This document shows, piece after piece, positions 58,724 to 64,000 of a DNA stretch of 64,000 bases. The notes under the pieces are model-generated. The model had not been told where the DNA came from and did no database searches. It worked only from the letters and a program-made list of their open reading frames with translations. The position numbers and the translations under genes are program-made. The DNA is from Candidatus Methanoperedens nitratireducens (lineage in GTDB: Archaea > Halobacteriota > Methanosarcinia > Methanosarcinales > Methanoperedenaceae): NCBI RefSeq assembly GCF_000685155.1, contig NZ_JMIY01000005.1, positions 218,780 to 282,779 of the forward strand, in the 5' to 3' direction. How positions within the stretch are numbered: position 1 is the first letter of the stretch; each line of letters starts with the position of its first letter.

Positions 58724-58824
58724 CTTGTGTATTACACAAGTAATGCACTTCAAGCTATATATACTTTATTACTTGTGTATTACTTGTGTAGTAGTTAACT
58801 TAAATACTCTTTACTACTGTAGTA
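58724..58824. promoter_or_regulatory. Immunity/early control region with three operator types
   Basis: A 17-bp palindrome CTTGTGTATTACACAAG (58724-58740) covers the predicted leftward start; leftward TATA AGTATATATAGC is at 58755-58764. Tandem TTACTTGTGTA (58769-58779, 58780-58790) repeats the same half-site CTTGTGTA. A 13-bp palindrome TACTACTGTAGTA (58812-58824) lies between the rightward TATA-like TTAAATAC (~58800) and ATG 58831. Two divergent RHH regulators flank it, as in a lysogeny switch. Confidence 0.8.
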
Positions 58825-58830
58825 TTGCAT

Positions 58831-59067
58831 ATGCAATTTTCACAGAAAAGATTAAAAGAAACAACATCTATAACAATTAACAAATATTTATTAGATAAAT
58901 CGAAAGAGCTTGTTGAAAAAGGGGAGTTTGGCTCGGTTTCTGACGTAATCACAACAGCGCTATCAGAATTTTTTGTTAGTTATGAAGCGCACAAAAAAAC
59001 ACCGGCTCAGAAGCCACAAGAGACAGACGGTGCGCCGCTCTTGACCCGGCCGGTTACGATCGGGTAA
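58831..59067 (+). CDS. Ribbon-helix-helix regulator, right side of immunity switch (78 aa)
   Basis: Starts at ATG 58831 (MQFSQKRLKETTSITINKYL), probably leaderless. TSITINKYLLDKSKELVEKG then SVSDVITTALSEFFVSYE forms a CopG-like fold; a flexible tail follows. Candidate lysogenic repressor, since it is transcribed toward the integrase end, away from lytic genes. Confidence 0.8.
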   Translation: MQFSQKRLKETTSITINKYLLDKSKELVEKGEFGSVSDVITTALSEFFVSYEAHKKTPAQKPQETDGAPLLTRPVTIG

Positions 59068-59150
59068 TTCAAAATACGAATCGGCGATTATGCGATATAT
59101 TATATTATGAGCATAGTAAGCATAGAAAAATGAGGGCTAAAGGTGGAAAA

Positions 59151-59231
59151 ATGCAAGCAAAATATAAAACGGCAATTGTTGGATGGATCTGTGGCGCGAT
59201 CACGATAGCGATTATCTTCACACTGCTATAG
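59151..59231 (+). CDS. Single-helix membrane peptide (26 aa)
   Basis: GGTGG precedes the ATG; AIVGWICGAITIAIIFTLL is one hydrophobic helix. Lies in the lysogenic (+ strand) transcript. Confidence 0.5.
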   Translation: MQAKYKTAIVGWICGAITIAIIFTLL

Positions 59232-59239
59232 GGGATACT

Positions 59240-59584
59240 ATGTACGTCCGCACAAGTTGCACTCGCTGCAGCAATGCAGATTATCAGGATCTCAAGTTAC
59301 ATGCCTTAGAGCACACCGTTTTTGACGACCTCACCCACGCCTATCGATATTCTGTCGAGAACATCGAGATAGCGGATACTATCAGCGAGGAAGAAATGGC
59401 AGCGCGGATCATGCGAGAGCTGAGGGGTATTCTGAGGGACGGCATAGAGATCTCGGAGCTGTGCAAGACGATCCAGGAATGCTTTGGCGTGGCTGCAAAG
59501 TACTGCTGCGATATCATTCAAAGAATAAAGTACGAGGCAGGGATGTACTGCCCGGACCGGAAGCATTTGTATTACGCGCGATAG
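59240..59584 (+). CDS. Cys-containing protein in the lysogeny transcript (114 aa)
   Basis: ATG 59240 follows GGGGATACT. Begins YVRTSCTRCSNADYQDLKLH, helical afterwards (EEEMAARIMRELRGILRDGI), with more Cys (CKTIQECF, KYCCDI). Converges with and overlaps the integrase gene end by 13 bp. Unknown. Confidence 0.6.
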   Translation: MYVRTSCTRCSNADYQDLKLHALEHTVFDDLTHAYRYSVENIEIADTISEEEMAARIMRELRGILRDGIEISELCKTIQECFGVAAKYCCDIIQRIKYEAGMYCPDRKHLYYAR

Positions 59585-60744
59585 CTCAGTTCTCTCATTT
59601 TTTTGAGCAGGATCTGCTGCACTGTCGGATCTGCAAGCACGCTATCAAGCTTCTCGTCAACCCCTCTCCGTGAATCTAAGTCTGCAGAGATCTCATCCAT
59701 GCGTTTCTGCGTTTTCTCAAGCTCAAGCCGAAGCTGCGCATTATCGGCCTGAAGTCTGTTGTAAGCATCGCTCTCAAGCACCCTGGCCTCTGTCTTCTCA
59801 ATAGTCAGAAACGGCAGGTACTTCATATACCGTTCTTTGAGCTTCTTTGGATCTGCCTTGAAATAAGTCTCATGCATGGAATCAATTTTGTGCCCCATCA
59901 GGTAATCCGTAAAGAATATATCTGCGCCGTTATTCAAAAGCTGGGAGTTGAAAAACTTGCGCAGGTTGTGCGCCCTGGCAAGACCGAACAACCCGTGACC
60001 GTTACCATATCCTGCTTCTATACCGATCTCCCGGAACACCTTCACAAATGCATGTTCCGTGAACTTCACACCGTCCTCAGATACAAACAGCCAGTCATCG
60101 TCGCCTTTGACTGCAAGCTTCAGGCTCTTGTTCCTGAAATCAAGATATTCTTTGATCGCGTCCACCGCCTCAGGTGACAGGAAAGTAGTGAACTCATAAT
60201 TAACTTTTTGCCGGGTAAGCTGTAACGTGGCTATGCCGTTCCCATCCTTGTTTTTAATGTGTTTTATTTTAAGGTTACGTACTTCATTGCCCCCCAGCCC
60301 TGAACTGATTATGGTGTAAATAATAGCCTTGTTCCTGAGGCTCTTGCAGTGATTGATCAGCTTGCGCACATCTTCTATATCAAGCTGTGACCTGCTGCCG
60401 TTCTCTTCCAGAGCTCGGGCGACCTTTTCCTTCAGGTTAGGCAGATCGATCTCATTAGTTTTGTAGAAACTCTTCACCGCAGCCATGTAAGCATTTACGC
60501 TGTTGGGAGAATCCCCCTCTTCATTGAGGTGCTCTCTGAAGCTGATAAGATACCTGCGGATAGATCGCTTTCTCATCAGTATGCCGCGTGTGATCTCATC
60601 CTCTGCCTCTTCGATCAGCTCAGCCGCAGTCTTACCTACGTGCCCTGTGTATTTCTCCAGGCCGAACGTGTATAATTTCTTCGTCTTGTGGCTTGCCCCG
60701 ATCTGCGCCAGCCAGTCTCTAATTATCAAGTCGTTATTATCCAT
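59572..60744 (-). CDS. int: Tyrosine recombinase (integrase)
   Basis: 390 aa. N-terminal SAM-like DNA-binding domain, then the catalytic domain: RAHNLRKFFNSQLL (His and Arg of box II), LMGHKIDSMHETYF (His and nucleophilic Tyr). The expected first Arg in SSGLxxxE is a Gly in SSGLGGNEVRNL. A C-terminal coiled coil follows (NAQLRLELEKTQKRMDEISA). Lies 70 bp from attR. Catalyses site-specific integration and excision. Confidence 0.92.
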   Translation of the reverse strand: MDNNDLIIRDWLAQIGASHKTKKLYTFGLEKYTGHVGKTAAELIEEAEDEITRGILMRKRSIRRYLISFREHLNEEGDSPNSVNAYMAAVKSFYKTNEIDLPNLKEKVARALEENGSRSQLDIEDVRKLINHCKSLRNKAIIYTIISSGLGGNEVRNLKIKHIKNKDGNGIATLQLTRQKVNYEFTTFLSPEAVDAIKEYLDFRNKSLKLAVKGDDDWLFVSEDGVKFTEHAFVKVFREIGIEAGYGNGHGLFGLARAHNLRKFFNSQLLNNGADIFFTDYLMGHKIDSMHETYFKADPKKLKERYMKYLPFLTIEKTEARVLESDAYNRLQADNAQLRLELEKTQKRMDEISADLDSRRGVDEKLDSVLADPTVQQILLKKMRELSYRA

Positions 60745-60814
60745 ATCGCACCAAAATACTAGATGTATGTCAAATATCTAAAATTTATGCTAAAAATGTA
60801 ACAAAATTATTTGC

Positions 60815-60827
60815 TTATGTTCTATTA
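60815..60827. repeat. Right attachment site core (attR)
   Basis: TTATGTTCTATTA, identical to 22934-22946. Confidence 0.75.
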
Positions 60828-60895
60828 ATTTAACTATTGGATTACGTCCAGTACAGGATTTATCTGTCTAAGAAGCAGAATCGCCAACAAAGACC

Positions 60896-61363
60896 CTACT
60901 GTTTCTCAGATAACTCTTTTATCTGGATAGTCAGATCTTTTATTGTTTTCTTAAGAGAATACATCTCTTTATATATTTCATCGATTTCAGCCCTTGTTGG
61001 AAGTCCCAGCGGCTCCAGGTAATACTCCTCAAATAATTCCTGTTTGCTTCTCTGGAAATTCATAAAGTGGGACATCAGTGACCCCATGTTCGAGGCAAAA
61101 TGGTCTGATCTCAGGAATTCTTTTAAAGTCTCGCTGTATGTCTCCAGCCAGATTTTATAAAGCTCTCTATAGATCTCACTGCTTATTTCCTCATTCTCCC
61201 TGTCTTTTGTCTTCTCACGCACTCTGCGCGTGGTTTCTACGAATACGCTATGCAACTTAGCAATGTATTCCATCCATGCTGTAAAGAGGTTAATAGAAAT
61301 ATCGGAGGTCTTTGACCTCACGTCAAAGACCCCACGGGTGAGTTCAGCGCTGGATTTTTCCAC
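60896..61363 (-). CDS. PhaE-like PHA synthase subunit / phasin (155 aa)
   Basis: Start at GTG 61363, 3 bp after the upstream stop. Helical with IYRELYKIWLETYSETLKEF, the FYDxWxxTY motif of class III PHA synthase subunit PhaE, and a C-terminal PTRAEIDEIYKEMYSLKKTI motif close to the PhaE end that contacts PhaC. No phaC lies beside it in the window. Perfect hairpin GGTCTTTGAC/GTCAAAGACC at 61307-61331 lies near the gene start. Confidence 0.72.
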   Translation of the reverse strand: MEKSSAELTRGVFDVRSKTSDISINLFTAWMEYIAKLHSVFVETTRRVREKTKDRENEEISSEIYRELYKIWLETYSETLKEFLRSDHFASNMGSLMSHFMNFQRSKQELFEEYYLEPLGLPTRAEIDEIYKEMYSLKKTIKDLTIQIKELSEKQ

Positions 61364-61365
61364 GT

Positions 61366-62793
61366 TTATGTCCTGCTTGCAGAACCGAAAACAGATCTCA
61401 TCCACATATTTGACATATTGGAAAATATATCTGTATAAACCCTGGCCGCATTCTTTGCGGGCTCCATCATACTTCTCATCGGGCCGGCCATGGGTACATA
61501 CCTGAAGAAATCATCAAAAGCCCTTTCATACATATTTACCCAGGTATCATAAAACCCTTTATATGCCTCAGGTTCTGTGGTACGCTTCGATATGTCCATA
61601 GTTCTCTGCGACATCTTCTCCATGGCATCAATCCATGAGTTAGACATATCCTTATAAACAGTCATGCTTCTCATGAAACTGTCAACCATTTCCTCTGAGG
61701 TGGATCTTGCAGACTGGATATCAAATAACCTGCCATAGGTCTTTCTGTATGTATCCATCCATGTATCATAAAATTCCCTGTAGGCTTCTGGTCTGGCCTC
61801 TCCCCTGGATAGCTCTGCCATTTTCTCGGAGAGCGAAACCATGGAATCAAGCCATGGGCGAAATAGATACATATAGGACTCATTCCAGATTTTTGACATC
61901 TGTACAAAATTGTTTAAGTACATTCCCGGTATGCCTCCATAAGCCTCAAGTACCTCTCTTGTGCTACCCTTAGTTGTCATTTCAGCAAATTCCTCGTATA
62001 TTTTTCCGTACGTTCTCATCCATATATCGTAGAATTCCCTGTATTTCTCGGGGTCAGGCGTACCCTGAAGCAATTCCTGCGTCTTGCGGGAATTCTCCTC
62101 CAGCATGGCAGCCCATGATTGGAAGAGTTTTCTTGATTCCTCTGCACTATTCATCAGTTTCTCAATTGTCTCTCTATCGAATTGCCGGGTCATGACTGGA
62201 TAGAATTTACCAAAGCTGTTCTGGTATGTTTTAATCCATTGATCATAGAATGCCCTGTAGTTATCAGGTGTAGCATTCCTTGAAAGTTCAGCCGCCTTGC
62301 TATACATTTCTTCTGTGGATTCAATCCATGGTTTGTATAGATTGATGTATGTATCCTCCCACATCCTTGAGACAACATCGTAACTATCAGCCCATATCCT
62401 GAAAATATCTTTTCTTTCTTCGCCTTCTTCTCTCATCTGCTTCTCTGGTTCGTACCTCTCTCGCTCTGCTCTCATCTGTTTCCCTGGTTCATACCTCTTT
62501 TGCTCTTCCCTGTACCGCGGTTCCTGCTCTTCCGCTCTTGGTCTCTCTACCTCCTGTATTGGCCTGTAATATGCTGCTCTCTGCCTTTCCTGTGCGTATC
62601 TCTCTTGCTCTTTCCTGTATCTCGGTTCCTGATCTTCGGGTCTGGGTCGTTCTATCTTCAACCTCTCCACCCACCATGAGGATGGTGTTGCTAAAGTACC
62701 ACGTCCAGCAGTTTGTTCTTCCCTCATCCCTTTTTGCGATTCCATCTCTTCTCCGGTTCGTTTAAATTCTGAAGTAATCCCTTTTCTAGCCAT
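61366..62793 (-). CDS. Multi-repeat PhaE/phasin-like granule protein (475 aa)
   Basis: After a ~125-residue, highly charged Arg/Glu-rich N-terminus with repeats (REEQKRYEPGKQMRAERERY), four ~80-residue repeats each contain FYDxWxxTY: YRAFYDQWIKTY, YREFYDIWMRTY, YREFYDTWMDTY, YKGFYDTWVNMY. This is a tandem expansion of the PhaE-type helical unit, not a usual single PhaE. Likely coats PHA granules or scaffolds the synthase. Co-transcribed with the short PhaE-like gene. Confidence 0.7.
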   Translation of the reverse strand: MARKGITSEFKRTGEEMESQKGMREEQTAGRGTLATPSSWWVERLKIERPRPEDQEPRYRKEQERYAQERQRAAYYRPIQEVERPRAEEQEPRYREEQKRYEPGKQMRAERERYEPEKQMREEGEERKDIFRIWADSYDVVSRMWEDTYINLYKPWIESTEEMYSKAAELSRNATPDNYRAFYDQWIKTYQNSFGKFYPVMTRQFDRETIEKLMNSAEESRKLFQSWAAMLEENSRKTQELLQGTPDPEKYREFYDIWMRTYGKIYEEFAEMTTKGSTREVLEAYGGIPGMYLNNFVQMSKIWNESYMYLFRPWLDSMVSLSEKMAELSRGEARPEAYREFYDTWMDTYRKTYGRLFDIQSARSTSEEMVDSFMRSMTVYKDMSNSWIDAMEKMSQRTMDISKRTTEPEAYKGFYDTWVNMYERAFDDFFRYVPMAGPMRSMMEPAKNAARVYTDIFSNMSNMWMRSVFGSASRT

Positions 62794-63043
62794 ATTTCTA
62801 CACTCCCTTTTACTTCAATATTGTATATCCACTATAGATAAAGATTATGATTAGCCCCTGATATCAAAGAGCTAGTTAAGACCAAAATCAGGTCATTGCT
62901 GAAAAAGAGATTTGTGAGGAACAATATGCCTAAATTATTCATTAGATAGAAAAAAATATATAGATAGTATTCTTTCAAGCTAATATAGCAGTATTCTTAA
63001 ATAAATTGCGATAATCCAACCTCGATTACAATGGAGAATTAGT
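62794..63043. other. Divergent intergenic region without a recognised gene
   Basis: AT-rich 250 bp between the PHA-protein operon and the restriction gene. Contains TATA-like stretches (AAATATATAGATAG near 62950) and TAATCCAACCTCGA at 63012-63025, a 14-bp match to the viral HNH control region. Confidence 0.6.
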
Positions 63044-64000
63044 TTGATAACTGAAGCTGATACTTGCAGAAAATATGTCTTGCCGAAGCTTTACTCAGCG
63101 GGCTGGAGCGATGATCAGATCAGCGAGCAGAAAATCTTCACAGATGGAAGGATTATCCTTGCAGGAGATAAGGGCATAAGAAAGAAACAGAAAAGGGCTG
63201 ATTACCTATTAAAGTATAGAAGAGACTTTTCCATCGCAGTTGTTGAGGCGAAATCTGCTTATAAGAATGCTGCCGATGGATTACAACAGGCTAAGGAGTA
63301 TGCTGAAATTCTTGGTCTCAAGTTTGCATATTCCACAAATGGTAAAGGAATCGTTGAACACGATTTTATCACTGGCAAGGATACGGATCTGGAAAGTTTC
63401 CCTGCGCCAGATGAACTCTGGATGAGGCTTAGCCAATCAGAAGACATTACACCAAAAATCGCGCAAACACTTCTTGCGCCATGCAGTACCTTGCCTGGTA
63501 AGACTCCACGATATTACCAGGAAATTACGATCAACCGCACAATCAAGGCTGTTCTGCAGGGCAAAAAGAGGATCTTGCTGACATTAGCTACTGGGACAGG
63601 CAAGACATACATTGCGTTCCAGATTATCTGGAAACTATGGGATACACGCTGGAACAGGACAGGTGAGCACAGGCGCCCTAAGGTGCTTTATCTCGCTGAC
63701 AGGAACATCCTTGTTGACGATCCGAAAGATAAGACATTCGCATCTATGGGAGACGCCAGAATTAAGATAGAGGGTGAAGCAATCAAGAGCAGGGAGATAT
63801 ATTTTTCAACCTACCAGGCAATTGCAAAAGATGAGCGCAGGCCCGGTCTTTATAAACAATATACCAGAGATTTCTTTGACCTTATTGTTGTTGATGAGTG
63901 CCACAGGGGAAGTGCTAAAGATGAAAGCAACTGGCGTGAAATACTGGAATACTTTGAACCTGCATATCAGATAGGCATGACTGCAACCCCTCTTAGAAAG
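63044..64000 (+). CDS. hsdR: Type I restriction enzyme R subunit (partial)
   Basis: Begins at TTG 63044 (GGAG 7 nt upstream) and runs off the window end; 319 residues visible. N-terminal nuclease domain with the PD-(D/E)XK residues in RADYLLKYRRDFSIAVVEAK, then the translocase: Walker A TLATGTGKTYIAF, Q-like RYYQEITINRT, Walker B FDLIVVDECHRGS and IGMTATPL. It cuts unmodified foreign DNA. A modification subunit is expected beyond the window. Confidence 0.93.
   Translation, partial: MITEADTCRKYVLPKLYSAGWSDDQISEQKIFTDGRIILAGDKGIRKKQKRADYLLKYRRDFSIAVVEAKSAYKNAADGLQQAKEYAEILGLKFAYSTNGKGIVEHDFITGKDTDLESFPAPDELWMRLSQSEDITPKIAQTLLAPCSTLPGKTPRYYQEITINRTIKAVLQGKKRILLTLATGTGKTYIAFQIIWKLWDTRWNRTGEHRRPKVLYLADRNILVDDPKDKTFASMGDARIKIEGEAIKSREIYFSTYQAIAKDERRPGLYKQYTRDFFDLIVVDECHRGSAKDESNWREILEYFEPAYQIGMTATPLRK

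Larger units (their letters stand above)
22934..60827. mobile_element. Integrated tailed archaeal provirus (~37.9 kb)
   Basis: Bounded by the 13-bp direct repeat TTATGTTCTATTA (22934-22946 and 60815-60827). Contains integrase, immunity region, replication (MCM), packaging, capsid, neck, tail, holin-associated and fibre genes in typical siphovirus order, nearly all on the minus strand. No structural module looks broken, so it may be inducible. Host genes flank it: acnB on the left, PhaE-like genes on the right. It also carries a mini CRISPR-Cas12f-like locus. Confidence 0.9.

Overview
The window is archaeal and best fits a methane-oxidising archaeon of the Candidatus Methanoperedens (ANME-2d) type. 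This is an inference from gene content, not from a marker tree. The support is a group II chaperonin, an archaeal SRP RNA, an MCM helicase, a PEF-CTERM surface protein, TATA/BRE promoters with many leaderless starts, futalosine-pathway menaquinone genes (mqnD, mqnB), and polyhydroxyalkanoate (PHA) granule-type proteins.

Host left arm (1-22.9 kb). This holds a tRNA-Ser and SRP RNA, then mqnD-mqnB, then an ABC1/UbiB kinase with a phasin-like coiled-coil protein. A + strand run follows: radical SAM, EamA transporter, methionine aminopeptidase, a second radical SAM, a winged-helix protein and a membrane protein (both with near-cognate starts), AN1-rhomboid and ThpR. Next come a PEF-CTERM protein, the thermosome, a redox block (FMN glutamate synthase, HoxU/NuoG-like, NuoF-like, NuoE-like, and a divergent second glutamate synthase), a DUF5803-like lipoprotein and aconitase B.

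Provirus (about 22,934-60,827, 37.9 kb). A 13-bp direct repeat brackets a complete tailed (siphovirus-like) archaeal provirus whose tyrosine integrase sits at the right end. From right to left it has: integrase; a divergent ribbon-helix-helix immunity switch with operators; a long run of tiny, translationally coupled genes (zinc-knuckle proteins, C5 methylase, gp3/RDF-like, ASCH, HNH); an MCM helicase; an iteron cluster; terminase small and large subunits; portal and MuF; protease-scaffold; decoration protein and HK97-type capsid; connectors; a holin-associated protein; a ParB-methyltransferase fusion; a neck protein fused to a C-type-lectin-like domain; tail tube, chaperones, tape measure, hub and fibres; and a small zincin. 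Most structural transcription appears to be driven by a repeated promoter (six copies, CTTTTTTCAGCTTTATA-like), partly under a shared 16-bp palindromic operator.

The exceptional element lies between terminase and portal. It is a miniature type V-F-like CRISPR-Cas locus: a 528-aa Cas12f1-like protein, a downstream array of three identical 37-bp repeats with two spacers, and a candidate tracrRNA (own TATA box, two hairpins, 9-nt perfect anti-repeat) in the leader of the effector gene. By motif alignment all three RuvC catalytic acids are replaced (by F, W and L) while both zinc fingers are kept. This suggests a virus-carried, RNA-guided DNA-binding protein that does not cut, perhaps a repressor. 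A second candidate novelty is a ~400-nt, hairpin-rich non-coding RNA at 57.2-57.7 kb.

Host right arm (60.9-64 kb). Two PhaE/phasin-like proteins, one with tandem ~80-residue repeats, and the start of a type I restriction enzyme R subunit that runs off the window.
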